Shown here in pieces: positions 12,097 to 24,940 of a DNA stretch of 64,000 nucleotides. Below the pieces are notes generated by a model. It did not search any database. It saw nothing but the letters and a program-made list of their open reading frames with translations, and had not been told where the DNA came from. A program made the position numbers and the translations under genes. Origin of the DNA: Triops longicaudatus (lineage: Eukaryota; Arthropoda; Branchiopoda; Notostraca; Triopsidae); the NCBI GenBank assembly GCA_022885665.1, contig JAGQDJ010000106.1, forward strand, positions 124,001 through 188,000. The letters are read 5' to 3'. The number at the start of each line of letters is the position of its first letter. Within the stretch, counting starts at the first letter, position 1.

Positions 12097-13424
12097 ATGA
12101 AGATTACTGTCTTATTAGCCATACAATGGGCCAGTGTGTGCTCATTGCAACAGTTCCTGTACAAACCAGGACAACTGACAGTAGCGACACTTCCGGTTTT
12201 GAAGTTGAGAGCGCCATCACTCCCCATCTGCGCAGTTCAGTGTTTGAATTCCAACTGTGGCTATTACACTTTCAACGACTTGAAATGTGACGTATATACA
12301 GTTGCACCTGGCAACAATACTGCCTACTGGCAAAGACCTGTTACTGCAACCGTAACAGCCAATAATTCTACGACCGTCGCTCCGACATCCAGTAAAATCA
12401 AGACTAATTTTTAGAACATTTATTATGTTATTTATATTAAAAATATTATATAAATTAGCTTTGAATATTTGCTTTGAATATTTCCACTGTATAGTACTGT
12501 ACTTCTCTTATTGCGAGTAGCGTGATTTATGCGAATAATTAAAGCATGGGTATTTTTTTTACTTTTTTTTATTAATTCATTGACATTCATTTTAAGCTGT
12601 GTTGATACCTAGCAGTTATCATTAAAGAAAAAGCTGTGCTGACGTCCTTTAAAAAATATAAATCTTTTCTTTGTAGCAAATTCCATTGTTTCGCCTTTTT
12701 GCTCCAACTACACTTGTCTCTGGAGAAAATGGTTCTCCAATTGCGGTCCACTGACTGTCGATAATTCATCAGTCACCCTCAATTTCTGTAACAAAGTTTG
12801 CCAGCAATACGGAGGTTGTTCTATGTTCACCTACGACCACTACGTATTATCATTCATCGAATTTCGGAAGTGTTATATCTACGTCGTCATGGATAGCAAC
12901 CAAATATCACTTTTGAATAATTACACATTGTCATATGGAAATGTCACCACTTGCTTTTGTCAAGTACGCATTGAATCGTGTATAAGCATTAGCTTCATAC
13001 TTTGTATTTTTAAGGTATACCCAAACGCATTGACTTTCTACCCGAGTTGCATCAACATGATTGGAAATTACACTTTGGAATTAGGTATGCTTATTTCTTA
13101 AAAATAAATATCTTAACGTAATGTTTTTTTTTATATTTGAATACATAAATATTGTTTATTCTTGAATATTTTCTGTTTTCAGGAAATCCTGTTCAATCGA
13201 AATTTAATTGTACATGTGGACGCAACTTCTTGACTTCGAGTACAACATATTTCATGCCAGCAAACCTTATTACCACCTTTGAAGGCTGTGTGGCTTTGTG
13301 TTATGATCCCGTTTCCTGCTGGGGTGTAAGCTACCACGAAGTAAACAAGACTTGTCAGATTGCAATGGCAAGCACGTCGATGATAACGAGTGGATCACCA
13401 ACGATTAACTGCGTTCGTATTTAA
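12097..13424 (+). CDS. Secreted protein with three PAN/apple-like modules
   Basis: Four exons (12097-12391, 12677-12963, 13015-13084, 13183-13424) encode 297 residues with consistent phases. The start ATG opens a signal peptide (MKITVLLAIQWASVCS). Three cysteine modules follow, each of the form C-x3-C-x4/5-C-...-C: CAVQCLNSNCGYYTF...KCDVYT, CNKVCQQYGGCSMFTYD...KCYIY and CVALCYDPVSCWGVSY...TCQI. This spacing resembles PAN/apple domains, which bind proteins or carbohydrates outside the cell. Many N-x-S/T sequons occur. The 51-nt intron between exons 2 and 3 has length divisible by three and no stop, so an isoform retaining it would stay in frame. It ends 381 bp before the GH31 gene on the same strand. 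I do not recognise a specific orthologue. Confidence 0.65.
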
Positions 13425-13805
13425 TACGGTGTATAAAACAACATAGAGAATAAGCAACAAACAGATTAAAGAAACAAAAGCCGAAAAATTCTAAATAATA
13501 AGAAAATTAAAACTAAAAAATCAATTTCAAACAGTGAAAGTAGGAAATACTATGAGATACCTTATCTAATTCTCACCTGACTTATCTCAACATATGTATT
13601 AATTCCCTCATGCTCAGGGGCGGACTGGCTTGCCAGTGGCCCGTGCTAAGATTCTGGACCCTCTAAGCATTTTAATAGTATTAGTATTAAGAAAGCTCCG
13701 GCCATGCGGCATTTGCCACAATGGCCAGTCCAGCAACCTTCATGCTATTTGAGTAACGCGTTCCATGAGACCTTTTAGTTTGGCTCTGGAGCTGCGTCCT
13801 TCACC

Positions 13806-16800
13806 ATGTGGTTCTTACGTAACTTAGCGTTTTTGATGATACTACACTGGACAAGTGGATTTACAAATTTTGAGCTCATTCAAGATGCTAATGGCTTTTC
13901 CATTTTATGGCGCAATTTGACAGTAAGTTCGTATTATTTAGAACGGTGAAATTGTTTGATCCTTTACTTTCACTGTTTCAACTTCTAACAGTAAAATACA
14001 AGCGTTGGTAGTGAAATGCACTTTACTAATATAATGTACAAGAAACGGCAAAAAGTGAAAACTATTAAAAATCGCGGATTTTTCTCACAGCCTCATTGTA
14101 TAATATGTCTGTAGACTTAAAATTCTTCCGACCTTACGCCTAAATTTCGATACCTTAAGGACAAAGCTGAATAATTTTGTGTTCGTGCCTAAAATTCGAG
14201 GTCAGAGTTGGTCTGTTTTTATTTTCTTTGAAATTAAACTGGGACCTGCAAAAGTTGTAAATAACTTTTCGTGGCTCGAAACAGTGCTTCGTAATACATA
14301 TAGTACGTAAATTACCCGAAATTGGGTAAAAACTGTTAGAATATGGACAATCAATGACGCCATCTGATGACATATATCTAAACTTAGTTTTGAGAGTATC
14401 TTCAGTTAATGACAATTGATTTCATTAGATGGCGCAGTTGCGACTTAAAACAGACTAACAATGACAACTTCAATGCTAAAATCATGCTTTTCTTTCCTGC
14501 TAAACAGCAAATTTAACATAATACGTCCATAAAACACTATGTTCAGTCGAACACAAAAATAATAGCGTTAGGTCATTGCCAAAAGAAACAATGGCGAGTT
14601 GTTTTATTTCAAATAAAATGAATTAAGAAACCCAAAAGACAGTAATTAACTGAATTGTTAAAAACGTAGATATTAAAACACTCGTCTGAATCGCCCATAA
14701 TGCGTGCAGGAATAGGAAACGCCTCTTTTGTGGAAAATCAAGGTAATTTCGTCATCACGGAAGAACCGACCAACTGGACAAACTTAACAATGTTCGATAT
14801 ACAGCAAAACGACCCAAACTCTATTACAATTAAACTGTACGTTTACGGCTCGGTAAGCATTAAAAGTTTCGTTCACATTCATTTCGAAGTAACAGTTTTT
14901 CACCACGATTTGTTGTTCACAAGGTCATTATGGTGATTAACGAAACGATAATAAATGGCTTGGACGCATTAAATCTCATTGTGCAAGTAGATCCTTATTC
15001 CCTATGGTGGAATCGTCTCGAGCTTAAGCTCGTGGGTGATTCTAATGAGAGAATACATGGTGGAGGCGAGCAATACTCGTTCCTGGACTTGAAAGGACGG
15101 GAGTACCCCATCTGGACTCGCGAACAAGGTATTGACTAATTATATACAAAAATAATTATCAAGAAAGTCCCATAAAGTAATGAGCTGTAGGCGTTGGTAG
15201 GGATAAATCGCTTTTCATTACGAAAATCGTCGAAGAAGGAGTACCCGGTTCTGGAGGGGATTACCATACAACGTATTACCCACTACCAACATACATTTCC
15301 TCTCGGAATTATGCATTTCTGGGCGAAATGACCGAGTAATACTCCTAATTGTTTAATTTTTTTAAATAAACTTTAATAATATTTTTCACATTAATTTCTG
15401 CTAGGTATTCTGTGCTAAATTTCACCGAGTCAGACGCTACGATGATATACGTTCATTCTAATTCGTTTAGTTTCAATTTAATCTTCGCTGACAACGTAAT
15501 AGACTTGGTCAAAACGCAAATTCAGTTGAATTCTCCGTCTAAAATCGAATTGCCTGATTGGGTGTACAACGGCGCCATTGTTGCCGTCGAGGGAGGAACT
15601 GATGAAGTAATGATTCTTGAACAAGCTTTTTTTAATTTCTGAAAGTTTGCAAATATAACAAATATTTCTTTTGATTCTAAAAGATGATGAGTAAACTTCG
15701 TATGTGTCAAAACGCTGGTGTTAACGTCAGCGCTATGTGGATTCAAGATTGGTCCGGTAAAGTTCAAACCGCCTTCGGGTATCGAGTTTTCTGGAATTGG
15801 CGTTGGAATTCGACTCTGTACCCAAGTAAGTTGGCATTAACATTTCAAACGACATAATTGTCTTAACTTGAAAAGTATTTATGGTGGTTAAGCATATTAA
15901 GCAATTTCTTTGAATTTTTTACAACTATTTAAACTTATAGATTTGGATACGGTGATACAGCAACTCGCGCAGGAAACGCCCAGTGTGAGAATAACGGCGT
16001 ATATGAATCCAAGTCTTCACAAAGATGGTGATATTTTCAAAGATGCTGATCAGCAGGGATTTCTTCTCAAAGATTCTTCGAATCAAACTTATTTGGAAGA
16101 TTTTGGTCAATTTTTGGCGGGAACTGTAGATCTTTTTAACCCAGAAGCCCGAAAGTGGTACACAGGTAGTTTTCTTTTTTATTATATTTCTGACTATGAC
16201 TGTAACTCTTACAGGTAAAAAATTCTACGCGGTACATTTTAAAAATGCAACTCTAAATAACTTTTTCGTTTTCGATTCTAGACGTCGTCAGGGAAAATAT
16301 AATACAATTAGGTTTGGCGGGATTCATGGCCGATTTCGGAGAATATACTCCTTTGGATGCCTGCACCAACTCGCAGGACATTGCTCATCAAGATCCTTTT
16401 AAACGACACAATGAATTTCCGACTTTATGGGCCGAAACTGTCAGGTAACTCGTGACATTTGCATTTAAAGCCAATTTAGACCGTAAATACGTGACAGCAC
16501 GTGGTTACAATTTTGGTTTGCAAAACAGTAACGCTCTCTTGGAGAACAATGCCACACAAATATTGCCATGGGCGCGGTCTGGTTTCCTAGGAGCTGCGAA
16601 GTACCATTCAATGGTATGGGCAGGAGATCAAAACGTTGATTGGTCGGAAAGCGATGGTCTTCCTTCAACAATTGTCGCAGGTAACTAAGAAACTCTAAAA
16701 ATATGGGAAAAAATATTTAAGCATTACTCGGAAAGTAAGTGAAAACGAATTTACAATTTGTTGAAAAGCATTGTCGTTGGGAATGAGTGGTTACGGGTTA

Positions 16801-17472
16801 AGCCATTCGGATATTGGGGGTTACACAACTTTCGATGGCATTATGGTACGCAGCAAGGAATTACTCTTGCGCTGGGCGGAGTACAGTGCGTTCACACCAC
16901 TGATGCGAACTCACGTGGGGAATAAGCCTGAATTAAATCACCAGATCTACTCCGATAACGACACTTTGCACGCTTTCGCCCGTACCACGAGGATTTTTAC
17001 GACTTTGGCGCCGTATTCACGCGAAGTTGTGCGAAACATAACCAATGAACGTAAAAGCAAAACAATTAGTAGCGAACCATACGTGAGAATTTGAAAATTA
17101 AACAACAATTTTCGTAATCGCAGATTTACCTGCTATGAGACCATTGTTTCTGCACTATCCCAGCTCGGAAAGTTATGAAATTCAGTACCAATACTTGTAC
17201 GGCAGAGATTTACTGGTGGCTCCAGTGCTGAAACCAAGAAAAGTACTTAAATACTACTTTCAAAATGTTTTTGTAAATAGAAACTTCGATTATGCTAGAA
17301 TTCGTGGTCCGTATTTCTTCCTGACGACACGTGGGTTTATTTATGGAATAACACACTTATCCAAGGACCCCAACAGGTGGCAGTGGATGCACCTTTGGGT
17401 TACCCACCCGTGTTCTATCGATTTAACTCTTCATGGACCGAATTGTTCCTCCAAATAGCGTTAATTCCCTAA
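13806..17472 (+). CDS. Secreted GH31 glycosidase, predicted sulfoquinovosidase
   Basis: Twelve exons (13806-13922, 14670-14852, 14924-15128, 15191-15335, 15405-15606, 15684-15825, 15941-16165, 16282-16444, 16529-16680, 16769-17050, 17124-17242, 17299-17472) give 702 residues in frame. The N-terminus is a signal peptide (MWFLRNLAFLMILHWTSG). GH31 landmarks are GGGEQYSFLDLKGREYPIW (substrate pocket loop), D424 in MADFGEY (nucleophile) and D494 in WAGDQNVDW (acid/base). Q305, R318 and W321 in QDWSG-x8-R-x2-W, and Y530 in HSDIGGY, line up by spacing with the sulfonate-binding residues of E. coli YihQ (as I recall R301, W304, Y508). The enzyme would release sulfoquinovose from plant or algal sulfolipid glycerides. 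Intron 8 (16445-16528) was placed by family length, because a nearer acceptor gives a stop. Plain alpha-glucosidase activity is less likely; an inactive paralogue cannot be excluded. Confidence 0.88.
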
Positions 17473-20028
17473 TATTGCATTAAGACGAAGACGATTCCAT
17501 TCACCGATACTGAAAAAGGCGCCTTGTCTCTTGATCGTTGGGGGTGAAGGGGGCAGCAGTGCCGGTACTCTGTATTCGAGTTATGTTTTACTAACCTAAA
17601 TATTAAAATTATTTCGGCGAGTCTTATTGTCAACTATTATTTACCGTTGAGCCTTCTAAATCTGAAAAAAAAAGGCTACAGTAAACCTATAAATTCATCA
17701 TTATAATAATTTTGTTACGCTTGACCATGTGGACGGTTTTAAGGCAAAAAAAAAATAAAAAATACAGTTGGTGAACAGAAAATTCTGTTACGGCTTAACT
17801 CACTTTCATGACTGATATAACGCAATTGTTTTGGAAACGTACCTTAAAGGCGTCCGACAAAATTAACAAAATGGCAGTTACTGTTATCCGTTAAATGGTT
17901 ATATTTACAACCACTAGATGGCGATGTGCGAGATTGCGTACCGTCTTATTTACATTTTCAACAAAGAGTAAGAAGCGTTAAAACTCTTACTTAAGTCATT
18001 TTACTTTCAAATTTTATCAGACCGTTGCTATAGACTGTATTTGTCTTTCTCGGTAAACGAACGCTTGAAATATTAACTGTTCTGCTTTTGTGTATTGCAC
18101 CCACATTCATTTTGCAGCAAACATGTGCGCTGACACAAATATTGACTCGCAAGCTCACCAGCTGAAATAAATATATCTAGCAAAAGAAATGGAAACGACA
18201 AAACGAAACAAAACTCTCCCAAAGACAAGTTGACAATATTCTACGTTACAAAAAAAACGAATGCTTTCGGAGGAAAAAACGAGCTCAAAACATCCCAGTC
18301 ATCTCTCCAAGACTTCGTAAGCCTACGGAAAGGTCAATACGCTCTACAAGTGTAGTAGTCTTTTTTTTTGGTGCTCAAGGCATCCTTTTCTCGAATTATG
18401 TGATGACATTTTGCCCCTCAGTAATACACGTTCCTTCAAAGAAAAGTCCTCAAATTCCTTTACTACCTGATGTGCACGACACCAGTCCAATATTCAAAGA
18501 ATGGCCCTTAACTTACTCCTTACATACTTTCGTGTGCAGCCAATACTACAATAGATCTCGTACATGTGAGTAATCCATTACGTTCCCATTACCACGCAAA
18601 GTATTCTGATTTCCTTTACGCCTGGTCCTAATGTATGTATTAATCAAACCAACATTTCTGCCATCTCTCGTACGCTGCTGTTAACAGACGTTCCTATGTA
18701 TTTTTTTAAATGTTATTTCTCTAATATTTGTATTCTATTCCATCGCAGAAATCGAATACTCAAAAGTACGGAACCAACAGATGTGAAGAACGTAGACTCT
18801 GTTTTAAATATGTCAGTTGCATTCAATGAAAGGCGGAAAATTCAAGCCCTGGGAAAAAAAGATACCTCGTTTTCCTTCCTGGATCGCATTATCGACCTAA
18901 ACTCATTTAAATATTTGCATGTTAAGGAAGCTAGAGCTCAACCAGTTAGTTTGGAACAGTCTTGACGATTGACGCATCTCTGGAGCTCGTGACAGGAAGC
19001 ATAAAAAAGAGTCTCAAGATTCATCAATGATATGGAGAAAAATTGAGCACCAAAATTTATAATCAATAATGAATCGCAACAATAAAAAAGCTTATAGGCA
19101 TGTGAAATAGATAGAAAAATAATAAAAAAACACAGATAAATAAAATGTTCTCTGGAATAAGATCTTCAGCTTCGTTGCAAAGACAGCAACAATGGAGTAG
19201 TAAAAGGAATGTTTTTCGTCTTATCATGGCAATTGACCCTCCGTGTCTGGACTCGTTCATGACCCTGTCGTTCGTTCTCTAATCGTTTGGCGTTATTACG
19301 TGTCCAGACGTAATAGTCTATAACAAACTGAATCGGTCGCACCGATTGAAAATGTCTGGTAATATGACGGCCTTATCAAGGCCTAATCTGACGGTGATAA
19401 CGTTGAGCTGCCGTAGACGTCGAGACGACAAACAAGGGTCAAAATCAGAGGTCTCAACTTTCATCTTTCTTATCTCCCCAAGTGGTTCTAACAACCCGAA
19501 ATGGACAACTCAGCAATTTATGGAAACACAGTAAAAGAAAATTCGCGAAACAAGCACACAACACACTATGGTTGATAACCCCCTTTCCGGGATCAGTTGG
19601 AACTTCGCAGTTTTCAAGTCGCAGGATTACGAAAAAGAAACTACGCCGTTAGAAATTTTATACATATCGACAGTGAGCTAAATCAGCGCGATTAGATCAA
19701 GAAATCATTGGCGTATCAGCAGTCGTGAGATGTAGACGTCTTTAACGCGACGTAGTGTTTCTCACAGACAAATGCAGTTGTGGTGCTATAACTCCATTTT
19801 TTAACTATTCATATTAGAAAAAAGTAGAGCAATGCTGACCGCAAGTTTGTGGTAGTGTCACGTGAGTTACCATGAAGCGAACGAGGTAAATTAAAAATAA
19901 AAAAAAAATTCCACCAGTTTCCTGGACTTGGATGTTAAAAAACTTCTTCAATCACCTAGAAGGGGAACTTTGTCATGTAATAATAAAACACAACCCTTAG
20001 GGAAATCAGCCGATCCACTCCGCAGGGA
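17473..20028. other. Intergenic region, no gene seen
   Basis: AT-rich DNA between two same-strand genes. Short open stretches here show no recognisable domain and no splice-linked partner exons. Possible polyadenylation context for the GH31 gene is ATTAAA near 17603. Confidence 0.5.
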
Positions 20029-22715
20029 ATGAAGGAACATCTTGTCAAAGCGTCCCAAAAGTTACAAGAACTTGCCGAAGTACACGGAGTGCTGAGGACG
20101 ATGAAGTCTCTGACGGCGCTGTTGATCATTATAGCCTGCTGCCCTATATTTATGAGCCTGAAGTTGGGTAAGTAGTCTGGACGCATTCTGGGTCCGCCGG
20201 GTATGTAGTTATCTTTGTTTACAGGCAAAACTGCATGGAGGAGATTATTACGCAAAATCCTGCACTTCAAACACCCAACAGCTGTACCTTATGAAGAACA
20301 TACCAACAATACTTCCATTTCCTTAGTTCTGTGCAAACGCTTCAAGAATACACAAGAACTCCATGGGAAGCTAGCGGTAAGACGCGGTACTTAACTCTCA
20401 ACACATATTTTTCCACATTATAGTGCATCCATAAGATGGCGTAGATAGACTTTAAAGGCTTAAAAAAGTCCAAATAACTCTATAAATCGACAATAACTCT
20501 ACAAATCGTGACAAAATAACGAACCACACTTCTCGATAAATTTAACAAGAGTTAAAAAATATCAAAATACATGGAAAATATTGTGAGGCATATAAATCTG
20601 AAATGTCACGTGAAGTAAACATAAGAGCAACTAGCGACATCTATGTACTAAAAAGCTAATCTATTTACAGGAAGTAGCAGCAAACCATGCAAAGCTACAA
20701 CAGAGGCTTTGCCGTTCGTCCATATTGGGTCAATATTGGCTACCAATGAGCACAAAGTTAGAAGAACACATCGTGCAATTGCTACCTACATGGAAACATC
20801 GCCTTGTTACCGAAGAAAGTATTGAAGTACGTTCCCCTAAACTCGACTGAAAACTATTTTTATTTTAATTCTGAATTTAAGTTTCTATTACATTATTCCA
20901 GTTTCTTAGCTACTGCTACAATTATTGAAAAAGTTAAAATTTCGATCTTTATTTCGTAGCGTGATTGCAGCATGTTAATTTAATTCTTAATTATTGAATA
21001 CTGTTTACAATTTAGGAGTACGCCAGTGAACTTTGCAGCCAGCAGTTACCGGCCGATTTGCCGCCATGGAAAGTGTGGCTTATTCCACTGAAATACGACG
21101 AATTCGAAAGTTTTCAGTTTTGGATTGTCATCAAAGCCCAAGAAAGTTTACATACAATACTCTACCACGCTGTTACTGGAGAAAGCGAAGGCTTTCACAA
21201 CGAAGTTCCATCGAGAAGAGATTCACGCCACAGTGGTCGAACCTTCCAGAAAATCGCCTCAAGCATCCAGTCCCGGTTAGCTACTTGGATGATGGATTTA
21301 GTTCTCCCTAAAGTGGTCAGCGTGTTGTACATGTACTGTGAGGACATTCTTACCCGGACAGCCCTCAAGGATCGGTGGAAGCTCGGTGGTCACTTAGCGC
21401 ATTGTGTTAGAAACTGTGTGCTCTATTGGTATTACGCTGTGCAGAAACTTTCGGTACAAGAACTGTTAAGTGAAATCAAGCGAACGCTTTCCCAAGGATT
21501 AATCACGCTCATAATATGTGTCACCAGTCTCTGCTTGGTCTGGTTTCGACTGCTTATAACGGTGTACCACCTTATCGTGTACGTATTTAGCACACTGAAT
21601 TTGTACCGTGAGCTCGTAATGGCGACACCTTCGTTAGTAAGAAAATGGGCTACAGATTTATGGGCAAGTGACAATCCCGACATCCAATTAGTGAAACAAA
21701 AAGCGATGTTGGTCCGTGAAGCGCTCGAGGTCGTTTGGTACGGCCCTCGTCTAAGCCTCGACGCAATTCTTCACAACAGCAAACTTGATCGAAGATCGAG
21801 CGTGGTCGTACGTGACGAACAAGTGATGAACCTAAGCTGGTCCAATGCAATACCACTCGGGCTATTGGACCGAATCTGCGCATCTAGCAACACGAAGCTT
21901 TTAGACGTACTCTTAACAGCTTGCTCGAAAGCCTTACGAGAGCTCTATAAAGCCCAAGGTAAAGAAACTTGTAAAGATCTGGTAGGCTTAAGATATACTT
22001 TACAACGGAAAATCTTTGTTTAATTTCAAAGGAAAACTATGCGAGCCCGCGCCCATAAAAGTACCGTATTCTTGGTGTACTCGTACACCGTTTTCGAGTG
22101 ATCTAGAACTGCTGGCTGAAGAGAGTCAGGATGCGTTCGAGGGCCACGTGGGCGTTGTTCTACCTTGCGATATGGACGACCTCTTGTGGACACTGAAGAA
22201 AGTGAAGCTCCAGACCAAAGCTTTACCGCAAACGGAAACTATGCTTCGGGTTGAACGGCATTGCGATCGGTTTATTCAATCATTACCAATGAGTTCGCGC
22301 GTACTTCCAACAATGAAAACACCCACAGTGGCCACGTTTTCCGTTACTAAGTCACCGTCACTTACCGCCACCTCGTGGGACACTCACTACGCACTTAACT
22401 GGCCATCTGCTGGCAAAAGTAAGAAACACGATAACAAAACTTGAACTTACCAGATTTTTTTTCCTAGAATATCAGTTTTGCGCGTCATTCAGCTCCACAG
22501 GGCTTCGGCTCGGAATTCTTAGTGACGTATCGCGTACACAGCTCACTTTGGTAACTTCATGCTTCGAGCGTCAAGTCTACGAATTAGCTGCCCTCTTCGG
22601 AGTCCAAAACCGACGCTTATCGCCGCATTCTTCTCCTTCAGCCAGTCCTAAACAAACTCCGCCCCCAACCCCACGTTCAACCTCCCGCGTTCGCTTCATC
22701 TTTCCCGAAATGTAA
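20029..22715 (+). CDS. WS/DGAT (WSD)-like acyltransferase-family membrane protein with degenerate catalytic motif
   Basis: Six exons (20029-20167, 20225-20376, 20671-20826, 21016-21958, 22032-22418, 22468-22715) encode 674 residues. An in-frame stop (19984-19986) precedes the ATG. A hydrophobic anchor lies at about residues 26-45 and another hydrophobic region (about residues 300-335) in the middle. The segment EYASELCSQQLPADLPPWKV matches the conserved stretch before the WS/DGAT active site. LSWSNAIPLGLLDRICASSN with LLDVLLTACSKALRELY, and later GLRLGILSDVSRTQLTLV, match the C-terminal half of the family. Where HHxxxDG is expected the sequence reads KAQESLHT, so both histidines and the aspartate are replaced. 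The family makes wax esters and triacylglycerols; this member may be non-catalytic or use another chemistry. A proline-rich tail (SASPKQTPPPTPRS) ends the protein. Family assignment comes from motif resemblance only. Confidence 0.7.
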
Positions 22716-24940
22716 ACTTCAATTCAACCACGGTGTAACGTATTATTAGAGAAAATGAGAATATAACAAATCGTCAGAAAAAAAGTTGATAATTTCCAGG
22801 GAGAAATTTTTGTGCTGTATTTCAGTTTAATTTTCTGCCCAGTTTTAACTACAGTAAAAATCACAATGAACTCAATTATATTACAACACAACGACTCTAA
22901 CCTTATAATGGGACTTTGTGGATGTTAAAGCCAGTGGTTTCAATTTTAACCCATTTCCCCATTTTGGTTACTATATAAAGATTGGAAATTAATACGATTT
23001 TTCTTTTATAATCAACTTTCCCATAAAACCAGGAATGTGTTCTTTTTTGTTAGTTTCCATTTTTTTTAGATCAACGACGTCGGTTAAAAGGGAGAGTAGT
23101 TAATTTTCTCTTCTCCGGAAGGAGGGGGAGGTGCACATAAATTAAGAACAAAGAGCACCAGCTTTTTACCTTTCAGCTCTTCCTCACCAAAACTAGTGCA
23201 AAGCTAACTAGGAAAGCACGTTGTAAGATTCAAGGTTAATTTAATAGTTTTCAATGATACTCTGGGTCTCTTTTGACGATGCTTGGAAAATGACCCTAGA
23301 CATGAAATAAATCAGTAACAGAACCCTATAAATCATTTGATACATCCGTATTCAAACCACCCAACCATAAATAATCAATTTCCCTAAACAGAAAAATGTC
23401 TCGTTCATTTAAAACCCATAATGTCATGGCGAATCCCATTATTTGACATTTAAAAACACTTGTAAGAGCATCCAAAATGCGCCAGGGATGAAAGTATACA
23501 GTAAGGTTGATAGAAAAGATTTCGGGGTATTGAAAGAAATCTCTACCTATGCCGGATTAAAGCTCGCTGCTTTTGAAACTGCAGCAATGTATATTATTAT
23601 TATTATTATTATTATTTTAAAACTCATTTTTGAGATAAAAATGAGGATCCGACTTTGTCGTATTATAAGCAGATCAGTAACGGTTAAAAAGACGGACAAC
23701 ACCAAACATCGAACACTGAATTAAATTCATCAATGCGCAGTAATGCGTAGCGCAGCGTTCCGCACAACAACGCTTATTAGTGCGCCACGCATTAATCGCA
23801 TTGACGCATCGAGGAAAACTTGAGAAAAAGACTTAAAGCTGTGCCCCCAAGACAGGAAGTTAGTACACTGAAAAATATTCCCGGAAAACATTCAAAATTG
23901 AAGAGTTCAATGGGAAAAAAGCTAAAAAGATTTGCCATGAGCTGGAAAAGCGTGGAGCGAGAGCATTTGCGCAACTGAACGTTTGGGAGAACCATAAATC
24001 GCATTTTTACCATTGATCACATACAAGCCATTTTTATTGATTTTTTAGAGGTTTTATAACAACACGAGCGTTCCTACAAGCATGCTTGTTTGGGGAGGAT
24101 AAAAGATCTGCTCACACCGTTTCAAAGTCGGATTTAGGATTTATAAACATGCTACGATCACCAATATTCAGAAATATAAGATTTAAATAGTTCTAATCCG
24201 GAATTGGCAGAAAGTCTCCTTCAAGAGCTGACTGTTAGGAACTCAATTTCTTCAGCGGAATCTCAAAGTTCAGCAATTCCTTCAAAGGCTCTACACCAGT
24301 TCGCCAAGGGCTCAGTGGAATGCGAAACGCTAGGTAGGGGTGTGACGGAACTGCGAACTGAAATTTTCCTGGGTTCGGTAGAGCTTCTGAAGAGGGTAAA
24401 CGCAATGACACGTAATTCGAAAGATAGATTCCGTAAGAGAATAACTATGGGGAGTGATATTGTGTTAGAGGTATCCCAAGGTGGCATAAGTTTTGACGAA
24501 CGGCTGGTCAACTTTACATGTTTCCCTAGAATCATAAGCAAATGAATAAAAAAACAGCGAACCCGCGAAACGCGCCATCTGCTAGGACAGAAAGGAGGTA
24601 CGTACACCGTGCAACTTGAAGGTTGAGGAAACAAGGGTTACAGAGCCAAAAAGGGGGTAAAAGCCCTCCCTACCTCCAACAAAGAGGAATCAGTTTTTCA
24701 AGGAATGCAGTTCAAGGTGGGGAGGTCCAGCAAGCTTTGGATTTTAAAGCCATGTCGGCGTGAGCGAACTGGAAAAAAGACAGATAAAAAAGAAATCCAG
24801 GGAATAGAACAAAGTTCTGAAATGGAAAGTTTTCGTTTAGAGCAAACTATTGGTGGTAGGGAGGATGGAAGACTACTAGAAAGCAAGCCAACACAGAGAA
24901 AAGAACGTCAACAAAGAAAAGGATAATGGAACGCAGGAAC
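22716..24940. other. Region between convergent genes, no gene seen
   Basis: Holds the 3' UTRs of the WSD-like gene (plus) and the RGS gene (minus). There is a short (ATT)n run at 23590-23617. A 113-residue open stretch on the plus strand at 24204-24545 has no recognisable domain. Confidence 0.5.
23590..23617. repeat. (ATT)n microsatellite
   Basis: About nine tandem ATT units in the region between the WSD-like and RGS genes. Confidence 0.85.

Noticed and set aside
16452..16528. GH31 coding sequence KYVTARGYNFGLQN between exons 8 and 9
   Set aside because: It is open, but an in-frame TAA precedes it, the nearby acceptors give frameshifts, and family members lack this stretch. An 84-nt intron fits better.
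24204..24926. Open frames on the plus strand after the WSD-like gene
   Set aside because: No homology seen and no splice links; the frames end before any conserved block.
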